Shown in pieces: positions 54,600-63,030 of a DNA stretch of 64,000 bases (positions are counted from its first letter, which is position 1; the number at the start of each line of letters is the position of its first letter). The stretch is taken from positions 708,941,637 through 709,005,636 of the forward strand of contig CM066033.1 of the NCBI GenBank assembly GCA_033557465.1. Reading direction: 5' to 3'. The translations under genes were made by a program, and so were the position numbers. The notes under the pieces were generated by a model that saw nothing but the letters and a program-made list of their open reading frames with translations, made no database searches and was not told where the DNA came from. Origin of the DNA: Ichthyophis bannanicus (taxonomy: Eukaryota > Chordata > Amphibia > Gymnophiona > Ichthyophiidae).

Positions 54600-54690
54600 A
54601 GCACAGTTACTTACCTGTAACAGGTGATCTCTGGGAACAGCAGGAATTAGTCCTCACATATGGGTACGTCGGAACTGACGGAGCCTGCGC
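54600..54690 (-). repeat. Right terminal region of DIRS D
   Basis: It begins AGCACAGTTACTTACCTG. The 12-base palindrome is changed to GTCGGAACTGAC here and to ATCGGTTCCGAC in the left terminus (60140-60151), so this copy's termini have diverged from each other. Confidence 0.85.
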
Positions 54691-54879
54691 GGGAAAGCTC
54701 CCCAGCTTCCCAGAAAGGAAAGCTTTTGGGGCCTCCCACAGCGCATGCGCGCTGCCTTCCCGCCTTCCTGACCAACTCTCCTCAGTTCGAGTTTAAAGCT
54801 GAGACAATAGAGAGAGGAAAGGAAAGAGAGAGAGAGGGATACAACTCCTAGGGAAGGTGGGTGGGTGGTGAGGACTAAT

Positions 54880-54965
54880 TCCTGCTGTTCCCAGAGATCA
54901 CCTGTTACAGGTAAGTAACTGTGCTATCTCCAGGAACAAGCAGGAATGAGTCCTCACATATGGGG
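54880..54965. repeat. Internal complementary region of DIRS D
   Basis: The sequence GTTACAGGTAAGTAACTGTGCT is joined to ATCTCCAGGAACAAGCAGG at about 54927/54928, the complement of both termini end to end. Confidence 0.85.
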
Positions 54966-55079
54966 ACTCCCTAGCTAAGATGCCAGGGAGATCCTCCCCC
55001 AAGGGTATGAGACCCAGAAGGGGTGCTCATCTTCCTATGGATCTCAGGCATCCATACAGGGAAGGTGGGCAGGAGTTGA

Positions 55080-56109
55080 TTAAGAATGGAACAGGTGTCT
55101 GAAGACAGCCTGACCAAACAAGGCATCCCGGCGGGAGTCCTTGTCCAAACAGTAATGGGCTGTAAAGGTATGAACCAAGGCCCAGGTGGCTGCTCGACAG
55201 ATCTGATCGATGGATACAGAGTGAAGATGAGCCATAGAGGTGGCCATGGCTCTCACATTGTGAGCTGTGACATGGCCCTCTAGAGAAAGGTTCTTACTTT
55301 GGTAAGCAAAAGTGATACACTGAGCAATCCAATTGGACAGTGTTCTTTTAGAGACTGGAAGTCCTAAATGAGAAGGATCAAAAGCAACAAAAAGCTGAGA
55401 AGACTTTCGATGTTGCTGTGTCCTGTGGAGGTAAAAGGCAAGAGCTCTTTTACAATCCAGAGTATGAAGGTTCCTCTCTGCATTGGATGCATGAGGAGCC
55501 GGAAAAAAGACAGGTAGATATACCTCTTGATTAAGATGAAAAGGGGAGACCACTTTAGACATAAAGTGGGGATTAGTCCTAAGGACCACCTTATCATGAT
55601 GAAACCTTGTATAAGGGGGATTAGCCACTAGGGCTTGCAGTTCACTGATACGGCGAGCTGAGGTGTCTGCAATGAGGAAAATAACCTTCCAAGAAAGAAA
55701 TTTCAAGGAGGTAGTGGCTAAGGGTTCAAAGGGTGGCTTCATAAGCTGACCAAGTTTAAGTCCCATGCTACCGGAGGAGGGCGAATGGAAGGCTTAGTTA
55801 AAGTTAGGCCTCTCATAAATCTTGCAATAAGAGGATGAGAGGAAACAGGTTGTCCATTGAGAGGATTAAGGGATGCTGCAATAGCGCTCAAATGGACCCG
55901 TACTGAATTCGTTTTAAGGCCTGCATTGGAGAGATGCAGGAGATATTCCAGTAAAGAATTTAAAGGTAGTGCTAAAGGGTCAAGACCCTTTTGAGCACAC
56001 CAAATGGAAAATCTTTTCCATTTAAAAGCGTAAGAACGCCTAGTGGAAGGTTTCCTAGAGGCATGGAGGATATCCCTCACTTGCTGAGAAAGATTGGAGT
56101 CTTGAAGGT
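55080..56109 (-). pseudogene. DIRS tyrosine recombinase, 7 bp deletion (element D)
   Basis: The catalytic frame 55080-55766 retains ARRISELQALV, TAHNVRAMATS and FTAHYCLDKDS (Arg, His-x-x-Arg, Tyr). The N-terminal domain (STRRSYAFKWKRFSIWC, LKTNSVRVHLSAIAAS) is in the 55739-56100 part of another frame. Compared with C, seven bases are missing near 55754, which causes the frame change. Apart from this the protein reads well. Confidence 0.8.
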
Positions 56110-56785
56110 CTAGGCCTTCAGTAACCAAGCTCTGAGGTGAAGGGACTTGGGGTTTGGGTGCCACAAAGTCCCCTCCTCCTGAGACAGAAGGTCTGGGGCA
56201 GCTCCCAAGTCCAGGGAGGGGGCTTGGGAGAGATGCAGAAGTAGAGGGTACCACACTTGGCGTGGCCAGCGTGGAGCTATGAGGATCATAGATCCTTGGT
56301 CCCTCTGAAGTTTGAACAGAGTCTTGGGAATCAAAGGAATGGGTGGAAAGGCATAGAGGAATTCCTGACCCCAATGAAGGAGGAAGGCATCCTTGGCCTG
56401 AGCTCCCTGACACGGAATTCTGGAACAGAACCGGGGAAGTTTGGCATTCCACGGACTTGCGAATAGGTCTATGTCCGGGGTCCCCCATTCCTGGAAGATT
56501 CTGAGTACCTGATCCATGTGCAGGGACCATTCGTGTGGAAGCAGAATTCGACTGAGTCTGTCTGCCCAAGAGTTTTAGATTCCTGGGAGGTATACTGCCA
56601 GGAGATGGATTTGATGCTCTCTGGTGAAGGCCCACAATCTTAGAGCTTCGTTGCAAAGCGACAGAGAGCCAGTCCCTCCTTGTTTGTTTATGTAAAACAT
56701 GGCTACTTGATTGTCGGTATGAACAAGGACTGTCATGTTGTTGAGGAGGGTATGAAAGACCTTGAGAGCAAGGAAAATTGGTTGA
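56110..56785 (-). pseudogene. DIRS RNase H end and methyltransferase-like domain (element D)
   Basis: After a 16 bp deletion at about 56780 that removes the LLELRA motif (with the RNase H catalytic Glu), the reading continues in 56575-56780 (HTDNQVAMFYINKQGG). Then 56110-56517 gives TPDIDLFASPWNAKLPRFC, LYAFPPIPLIPKTLFKL, ILIAPRWPRQVWYPLL and stop at 56110. The latter is the DIRS methyltransferase-like domain, whose role is unknown. Confidence 0.75.
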
Positions 56786-58109
56786 TATGAAGGGTGGTCT
56801 CCTGTGGAGACCAAGTGCCCTGAGTGGAGAGGTCTTGGAGATGAGCTCCCCAACCCATTTGGGAGGCATCTGTTGTGAGGGTTGCTTGGGGTAACAAAGG
56901 TTGGAAGGGGGCCCCCAACAACAGATTTTGGGTGGACATCCACCATTGGAGATACCAAAAGAGACGTTTTGAGGTTGCTATTTGGTCTGAGAGAGCTCCT
57001 GATGCTTGAGTCCACTGGGTGGACAAAGTCCATTGAGCTGCTTTCATATGCAGGCGAGCATAAGGCACCACATGAACTGTGGATGCCATGTGGCCTAGCA
57101 GTTGTAGCATCTCCCTGGCAGTCAAGTGGTTTCTGGACTGGGTTTGAGAGGCCAAGTGCACTAGACGGTGGCAACGGGCTTGAGGAAGATAGGCCCTTGC
57201 AGTGGTGGTATCTAGCCAGGCCCCTATGAATTCTAGGGACTGAGCAGGGGTGAGTTGAGACTTTGGCAGATTGATGACAAGTCCCAGATACTGCAGTATG
57301 CGTCTGGTGTGGTCCAGGGAAGTCTGAGCCTCGGACTGAGATGGAGCTCGGATGAGCCAGTCGTCCAGGTATGGGAAAACAAAAATTCCCAGGGTGCGTA
57401 GAAATGCAGCCACTATTGACATGCATTTGGTGAACACTCTTGGAGCAGAGGCTAGACCGAAGGGGAGTACTCTGTACTGGAAATGTTTTCTTTGGAACAG
57501 AAACCGTAGGAATTTTCTGTGGGATGGATGGATGAGTATATGCGTGTACGCATCCTTTAGATCTAGAGAACAAAGCCAATCCTGACTCTGCAGGTATGGA
57601 AGGAGAGTACCTAGAGAGAGCATCTTGAATTTCTCCTTGCACAGAAATTTGTTCAATTCTCTCAGATCCAGAATGGGTCTGTATCCCCCTGTTTTCTTGG
57701 GAATGAGAAAATAAGGGGAGTAAAACCCTGACCCCTGTTGAAGAAGAGGAACCTCTTCTATTGCCCTTTGGGCAAGAAGGGTGGTCACCTCCTGACCCAA
57801 CAGGTGCAGGAGAGATGGGGGAGAATTGAAATGTCTCACCATGGTACGGGGAGGAAGGCTAGAGAAATGTAGTTTGTAGCCCTCTCTGATGCTAGTGAGG
57901 GTCCACTGTTCTGATGTGATTTGCTCCCATCTGGGAGCAAAATGAGTTAACCTTCCTGGAATGGTGAGAGGCTCTGGCTGTTGTAGAGCCAGAAAAGTTA
58001 AGTTCTCTAGAAGTAAGTCAAAAACCCTGAGGAGGTTGGGACTGCTGAACTGTAGCAGTCCCTGCAGGTTTTGCCCTGGCCTGTTTAGATTGCTGACGCT
58101 TAGGAGCAA
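56733..58109 (-). CDS. DIRS reverse transcriptase, open frame (element D)
   Basis: A 458-residue frame. RT: FLIPKKTGGYRPILDLRELN (134-153), SLDLKDAYTH (181-190; first Asp pair), FGLASAPRVFTKCM (217-230) and FPYLDDWLI (245-253; catalytic Asps). It continues through the thumb (SLEFIGAWLDTTTARAYLPQ) to the beginning of RNase H (TTDASQMGWGAHL) before the 16 bp deletion puts it out of frame at about 56780, so the last 17 residues are spurious. The frame overlaps the gag end by about 90 bp in a different frame, as usual in DIRS. The start is uncertain. Confidence 0.8.
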   Translation of the reverse strand: MLLSVSNLNRPGQNLQGLLQFSSPNLLRVFDLLLENLTFLALQQPEPLTIPGRLTHFAPRWEQITSEQWTLTSIREGYKLHFSSLPPRTMVRHFNSPPSLLHLLGQEVTTLLAQRAIEEVPLLQQGSGFYSPYFLIPKKTGGYRPILDLRELNKFLCKEKFKMLSLGTLLPYLQSQDWLCSLDLKDAYTHILIHPSHRKFLRFLFQRKHFQYRVLPFGLASAPRVFTKCMSIVAAFLRTLGIFVFPYLDDWLIRAPSQSEAQTSLDHTRRILQYLGLVINLPKSQLTPAQSLEFIGAWLDTTTARAYLPQARCHRLVHLASQTQSRNHLTAREMLQLLGHMASTVHVVPYARLHMKAAQWTLSTQWTQASGALSDQIATSKRLFWYLQWWMSTQNLLLGAPFQPLLPQATLTTDASQMGWGAHLQDLSTQGTWSPQETTLHINQFSLLSRSFIPSSTT

Positions 58110-59814
58110 AGCGAACTTGGGAAGATTGTTGGCCAGTATTTGTGGAAAATCTGGTCTTTTTGTAGAAAGGCTTCTTAAAAGATTTTTTCTTGGCAGGGGT
58201 AGAGGTAGACTTAGAAAGTCTATCTAAAGCAGCATTCTCTGCATCCATTTGAGTGGCTTTGATTTGCCACTCCTTGCCAAACAGATTTTCACCTGTACAG
58301 GGCAGATTGCCCAACCCATCTTGGACCCAGGGTTCTAGGTCAAAGGCCTGGAGCCAAGCAATTCTGCGAGCAGCTATGGCAATGCCTGAGGCTCTGCTAG
58401 CACCCTCAAAGGAGTCAAAGGCAGCTCTGTTGGAGAACTTTGAAACATCTTGGGTATGCTTTAACAAAAGAAGGAATTCCTCTGGGATAAAGGGGAGGAA
58501 ATGGCGTATCTTCAGTGCAATCTCCTTCAGAAACATGCCCATATAGAGGCTGTATGAATTGATTCTGGCAATAAGCATACTGGCTTGGAAGATTTTCCTA
58601 CCAAAAGCATCCAAAGTCCTACATTCTCTTCCTGGGGGAGTGGAAGAGTGTCTTTTGGTACTCTTTATCCTTTTCATAGCTGACTGTACCACAACAGAGT
58701 GGTGAGGAAGCTGAGTTTTTTGAAAACCAGGAGAAGGAGGGACACGATACATGGTGTCCAAACGACGAGAATGTGGAAATAAGGTGAGAGGAGTCTCCCA
58801 TAAGTCCATCATGTGTTCTTGAAGAATTTCATGGATGGGCAAGGTGACTGCCTCTTTGGGAACCTTAGAGTATCCCAAAATATCTAATTTTTTTGCTCTA
58901 GGTTCTTTTTCAGAGGTTACTGAAACTGAGAGCCCCTTGGCTAGTTCAAGAATGAAGTCTTGAAAGGACAAATCCTCTGGAGGAGACATTCTCCTCTTTG
59001 GAGAAGAGGGCTCCTCAGGAAGAGTAAGAGATACTTCAGCAGAGTCTTCTGAGGTATCAGAATCATCAGAAGACTCGAAGTATCGTCTATTAGCTTCCAA
59101 AGATCGATACGCGTATCGACCGGTATCCAAATCGGGCGTATCCGGAACCGGATCGGTATCGGGATAAACCCTGGAACCGGGAACCGGTATCCTGGTGGAA
59201 GTGGATGCTCTGGGTACCGGTATCGGTTGTGGTACCGGAACCGGAAGCGGAACCGCTTGGTACGGTACAGAGGGCGTTGCAGCTTTAATAAAAGCCATTA
59301 TGGCCTGCTGCATGGTTTGAACGGTATTATCCATAGACGCCACGACTGCCTGGATGTCGGTACCGGTATGGGCCAGTACCCCAGAGCAGTCTAGGTCAGA
59401 GGCCGTGCCATCGATGTCAACCTGTAACACCATAGGAGGAGCTTTGGAAGCCGGAGCTTCCTGCCGGGGTTGTTTGGCTGGGGCAGGGTCCTCAGGGTCA
59501 AGCCCAAGGGCGTCTCGATGCTTAGAGGGAGATTTGCCCTTTGAGGACCTGCCGGAAGAATGTTTGGTTACCTGACATCCATCAGGAGAGGAAGACCTGG
59601 AGGATGCTGATGCTGGAGTATCTGTAGAAAACAGCATATGAAACTTGGCTGCTCGGTTCTGTAAGCCACGCTTGGACATCAGAGAGCAGGATGGACAATC
59701 CGGAATGGAGTGGTCAGGCCCCAAACATTTAAGACACCATTCATGGGTGTCTGTGACTGATATAGTACCGCTACACTTGGTGCATTTTTTAAAACCAGAG
59801 GCTTGTTTCTCCAT
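58018..59814 (-). CDS. gag: DIRS gag ORF1, intact (element D)
   Basis: A complete 598-residue frame. N-terminal Cys/His cluster: C11, C14, H24, C27, C30, H35, C40, C43, likely two zinc sites. A low-complexity Ser/Lys stretch follows, then a Pro/Val/Thr-rich middle (residues about 165-225, coded by GGTACCG-like units), acidic SSDDSDTSEDSAE, then the conserved block (MSPPEDLSFQDFILELAKGL, HEILQEHMMDLWETPL, RRLDTMYRVPPSPGF, GRECRTLDAFGRKIF). The tail is Lys/Gln-rich. The presumed role is nucleic acid packaging, inferred from position. It is the only complete DIRS ORF1 in the window. Confidence 0.9.
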   Translation of the reverse strand: MEKQASGFKKCTKCSGTISVTDTHEWCLKCLGPDHSIPDCPSCSLMSKRGLQNRAAKFHMLFSTDTPASASSRSSSPDGCQVTKHSSGRSSKGKSPSKHRDALGLDPEDPAPAKQPRQEAPASKAPPMVLQVDIDGTASDLDCSGVLAHTGTDIQAVVASMDNTVQTMQQAIMAFIKAATPSVPYQAVPLPVPVPQPIPVPRASTSTRIPVPGSRVYPDTDPVPDTPDLDTGRYAYRSLEANRRYFESSDDSDTSEDSAEVSLTLPEEPSSPKRRMSPPEDLSFQDFILELAKGLSVSVTSEKEPRAKKLDILGYSKVPKEAVTLPIHEILQEHMMDLWETPLTLFPHSRRLDTMYRVPPSPGFQKTQLPHHSVVVQSAMKRIKSTKRHSSTPPGRECRTLDAFGRKIFQASMLIARINSYSLYMGMFLKEIALKIRHFLPFIPEEFLLLLKHTQDVSKFSNRAAFDSFEGASRASGIAIAARRIAWLQAFDLEPWVQDGLGNLPCTGENLFGKEWQIKATQMDAENAALDRLSKSTSTPAKKKSFKKPFYKKTRFSTNTGQQSSQVRFAPKRQQSKQARAKPAGTATVQQSQPPQGF

Positions 59815-60104
59815 GAGGGAGAATTCTGTGAAGGCCTAGAGGCCTCACAGAACAAACACACCAAGTGGGGAAAAATAAGATATGTTTTTTTTTTTTTTAA
59901 GAAATAAAGAAAAAAGACCGGCGGTACTGGTCCGGAATCGGGGAAGGCAGACACGCGGCCAAAGAAACAAATTAAAATAACTTCTTCAGCGGTGACAGGA
60001 ACACGACCTGCTGGCTCCGCGGAAAAAGAAGAACTGAGGAGAGTTGGTCAGGAAGGCGGGAAGGCAGCGCGCATGCGCTGTGGGAGGCCCCAAAAGCTTT
60101 CCTT

Positions 60105-60193
60105 TCTGGGAAGCTGGGGAGCTTTCCCGTGCAGGCTCCATCGGTTCCGACGTACCCATATGTGAGGACTCATTCCTGCTTGTTCCTGGAGAT
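60105..60193 (-). repeat. Left terminal region of DIRS D
   Basis: It contains CATATGTGAGGACTCATTCC and ends GCTTGTTCCTGGAGAT. The palindrome at 60140-60151 is imperfect. Confidence 0.85.
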
Positions 60194-60700
60194 TGTGTAT
60201 TTAGGGAACTGTACTGTAGTAATCTGAATTGTTCAGCTGTCCAAATAGGTGTCTGGATGTTCCAGGGCCCACTGTAGTATTTAGTGATGTTTTTTTTGGA
60301 TGGCCTCCTTATGTGAATTTTGGAAGCTGGTGCTGGTATGGTATGGTAGATTTGCTCTATAGATACTCGGTGACTTTTTTGTAGGGTTTTGTATTAATTC
60401 ACAATATAACTGGTACTGGATAATGTTTATTTTTTAAAGATATTGAGTTCTGTGGGTGAATGTCCTGGTTCTGCTCTGCAACCACTGTTGAGGAAGGTGG
60501 TTCTGTGGATGCAAAATATATGTTCAAAAAGAAAAAGCAAGAACTGAAACGCAGTTTATAACAAAATAAAAATGAGTTATAATTTAATTTTATAAACTGT
60601 GCTGTGGTTCTCACTTTCTTTTAGTTCCTTGGTGTACAAACTCTTGCATTCCCTTTATACAATCTAATAAGCTTTTTGGTTTGGTTCAGTACCTGACTAG
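60194..60700. other. Second part of the duplicated segment and unassigned sequence
   Basis: 60194-60370 continues the duplicate of 53480-53660 after the DIRS D insertion. From 60370 to 60700 no known family or coding region is seen. Confidence 0.6.
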
Positions 60701-60785
60701 AGTTTTGAGAAAGCCTCCCCCCACCACTACGGGGGGGGGGGGGGGCATCTCGCCTCAGGCAGCAGATTGCCTTGAGCTGCCCCTG
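60701..60785. mobile_element. hAT-like transposon end
   Basis: After a 15-base poly-G tract (60731-60745), the sequence GCCTCAGGCAGCAGATTGCC leads to CTTGAGCTGCCCCTG at 60785. Its complement CAGGGGCAGCTC fits a hAT terminus like that at 15680. The matching left end and 8 bp target duplication (would be ACTGGATG) were not found. It may belong with the minisatellite-bearing region that starts at about 33885. Confidence 0.45.
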
Positions 60786-61344
60786 ACTGGATGTTCAGAT
60801 GGCAGGAGATGCACGTTTTGGTGTGGTAGTTCTTAAGGCCGGCCTGGTGGGTCCTTCCCAGGGGTAGTACTGCTATGGTACATACCACAGGTCCGGGACT
60901 GGACTGGAGGAACGATAAGGAAGGTGAAATTAGGTCTTACCTGCTTATTGACGTTCCTTGAGTGAGTCCAGTCCAGTCCCGTCCCGGTTCCCACCCTGGA
61001 ATTTAGAGGTTTCTTACAATACAGCTCTAGCTCCAGTCTGTAAGAAGTTCAACATGTGTATGGGCCAAGATACATGGGTTATCAGCAGGTAGTAAAGGGA
61101 CCACCATGCACTGGCGCCAAAAAAACGAGGGTAGTGATGACATCACGCTAACGTCACTGTCTAACAGTAACCAACTGCAGTTCTATTAAATGCTTCTGGT
61201 GAGAGATCACGTGATGTGAGCTGGGCAGCTGCTTTTCTGACTAGCCCCAAGGGCTCCCACCTATTACAGCAATAGTACTGACTAAGCCCACCGGAAACAT
61301 ACCTACAACAAAGGTCTGAAACTCGTAGGAACCTCCCTTTCACC
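60786..61344. other. Old DIRS-type inverted repeat and L1 5' sequence
   Basis: 60894-61000 contains GGGACTGGACTGGAGGAACG and, inverted, CGTTCC...TCCAGTCCAGTCCC around GCTTATTGA. This resembles the terminal or internal complementary region of another DIRS family (compare GACCAGTCCAGAC at 5230). 61150-61344 is likely L1 5' UTR leading to the ATG at 61345. No coding seen. Confidence 0.45.
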
Positions 61345-62003
61345 ATGGAGGGTGCTCCAGATGCGATCTGCTCAATGGCAGCAAAAATAACTCAAAAAGA
61401 GAGGAGTCGACTACTGGAATGCAAAATGGCGGCCAAGCCTTCATCAAGCCCACATTCTGACCAACTTGTAGACATGGTGGAGGTGGTCACCAATGCAGTA
61501 GTGCGGCTCTGGAGAGTTGGTTTCAAACTCTATTGGAGCAATTAGCCAAAGTTGGACAGGCCATAAATGAATATGAGAGCAGGATGGACCAGGCCGAACA
61601 AAGAATCTCGAATGTGGAGGATGCGCAGCATGAGTAGGCCCATAGACTGCGGCAATTGAAGGAGACTCTAAAAAAACAGGAGGAGAAGTCAGACGATTTG
61701 GAAAACCGTGGCTGCCATAAAAACCTGCGCTTTGTTGGTATTTCTGAAACCATTGCGGATGCTGAGCTGAGAGGATACTTAGAGACGTGGATAACTTCAA
61801 ACTGCATGCTGGACACCTCCTTGGGTTCAGTGACTATTTAACAAGTGCACCAACTGAGAGCACGGCGAGGAACTGGAGACAGGCCTAGAGTTGTAATAGC
61901 ACAGTTTCTTAATTATGTCCAAAAGGAGGCTATCCTACAAGCAGCATGGAACCAGCATGTACAGAAACAAGGGGCTGCTAAAATATTGATATTTCAGGAC
62001 TAT
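61345..62003 (+). pseudogene. L1-type ORF1 protein fragment
   Basis: The start is MEGAPDAICSMAAKITQKER (61345), then after a TAG and a shift, 61656-61841 gives LKKQEEKSDDLENRGCHKNLRFVGISETI, the coiled-coil end and start of the L1 ORF1p RNA-recognition motif. The following coding reads RRGTGDRPRVVIAQFLNY and KEAILQAAW to ILIFQDYL, the C-terminal domain, with one stop at 61839. An L2-like LINE interrupts it at about 62004. It is the plus-strand, differently diverged relative of the ORF1 at 14900-18760. Confidence 0.6.
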
Positions 62004-63030
62004 TTATCTTTATTTCATACTTGATATACCACCCAGGCCTTGGCATCAGGGCGGTTTACAATTCCAAACAATAATACTGCAAAACTAAGAAATTAGAAAA
62101 GGAACGCCAATGCTTGACAGGAAAGAGAGAGAATAGTTAAGGGATAGCTAGAAAAGAGCAGCAGGGAAAAATGGGCAAACAGGGACTACTGAGGGTTGGA
62201 AAATGGGATGTCAAAGGCCTGTTGAAACAAATACGTTTTTAGTTGTGCCTTGAATTTCTGATAGGAGGGTTCGAGACGGTGTGGACGGCAAGGTGTTCCA
62301 GAATGCGGGGCCAACAAAGAAGAAAGCAGCATGACGAGTAAGTTCTAGGTGAGCCAGGGAAGGTGAGGGAAGGAATAAACAGCTGGCATGTATAGACCAG
62401 AGTTGACGATAAAGAGTGTGCAAATGTATGAGGTTAGCCAGGTATTGTGGTGTAGAGGTATTAATAGCCTTATGTGTCATGATCAGGAATTTATATTGAA
62501 TTCTGAAGCAAAGGAGGAGCCAATGGAGGTGAACGAGAAAAGGAGTAATGTGGTCTGAGCGTCTGGAATGTGTGATAATGCGGGCTGCAGTGTTCGGCAG
62601 CAACTGGAGCCGCTGCAGCTGATATTGGGGCAAGCTTGCTAACACAACATTACAATAATCTAACCTATTTATTACTAGGGATAGAAGGAGAGTAGGGCTA
62701 TAAGGAGGGAAACAAAAAGGGACAAACTGCTCTGACTCGACGCAGGGAAAAGAAGGAACAGCAAATGAGGTCGGATAGTGTTCTTGAAACAAAAGCAAGG
62801 AATCCAGAGTCATGCCTAGGTAGCGGAAAGACGACACCAGCGGGATACAGATGGAATCGAGAAGAGGAGCTATAGATGGGCAGGGGGTACTAACTGAAAA
62901 CCACAATGCTGCTCATTTAGAGGGGTTCAGATGCAGAAAATTAGTTGAGATCCACATGGAGATGTGTGCAAGGCTGTTGTTAAGTGGAGATAAATCAATC
63001 GCAACAGGGCTGGTGTGACAGAGGATTATG
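62004..63030 (-). mobile_element. L2-like LINE 3' fragment
   Basis: The minus-strand frame 62211-62906 (231 residues) has SSFRYLGMTLDSLL, INRLDYCNVVLASLPQYQLQRLQLLPNTAARIIT, HLHWLLLCFRIQYKFLIMTHKA and FWNTLPS, all L2/CR1-type RT tail motifs. The 3' end is at low coordinates (ATTGTAAACCGCCCTGATGC / ATGAAATAAAGATAAATA). Upstream coding (62900-63010) is LAHISMW-like. It is 5'-truncated and inserted into the L1-type ORF1. Confidence 0.65.

Larger units (their letters stand above)
54600..60193 (-). mobile_element. DIRS element D, full length, best-preserved copy
   Basis: The 5594 bp copy starts AGCACAGTTACTTACC and ends TTGTTCCTGGAGAT. It has gag intact (58018-59814), RT intact (58109 to about 56790), then a 16 bp deletion in RNase H and a 7 bp deletion in the recombinase. 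The flanks AACATGGAA and TGTGTATTTAGGGA align continuously with 53470-53490 in the duplicated segment, so no target duplication. Confidence 0.9.

Noticed and set aside
61161..62906. Host gene with a small exon around the CpG-poor 61.3 kb region
   Set aside because: The coding resembles L1 ORF1p and the reverse strand is an L2 tail. No splice-linked host protein is recognisable.
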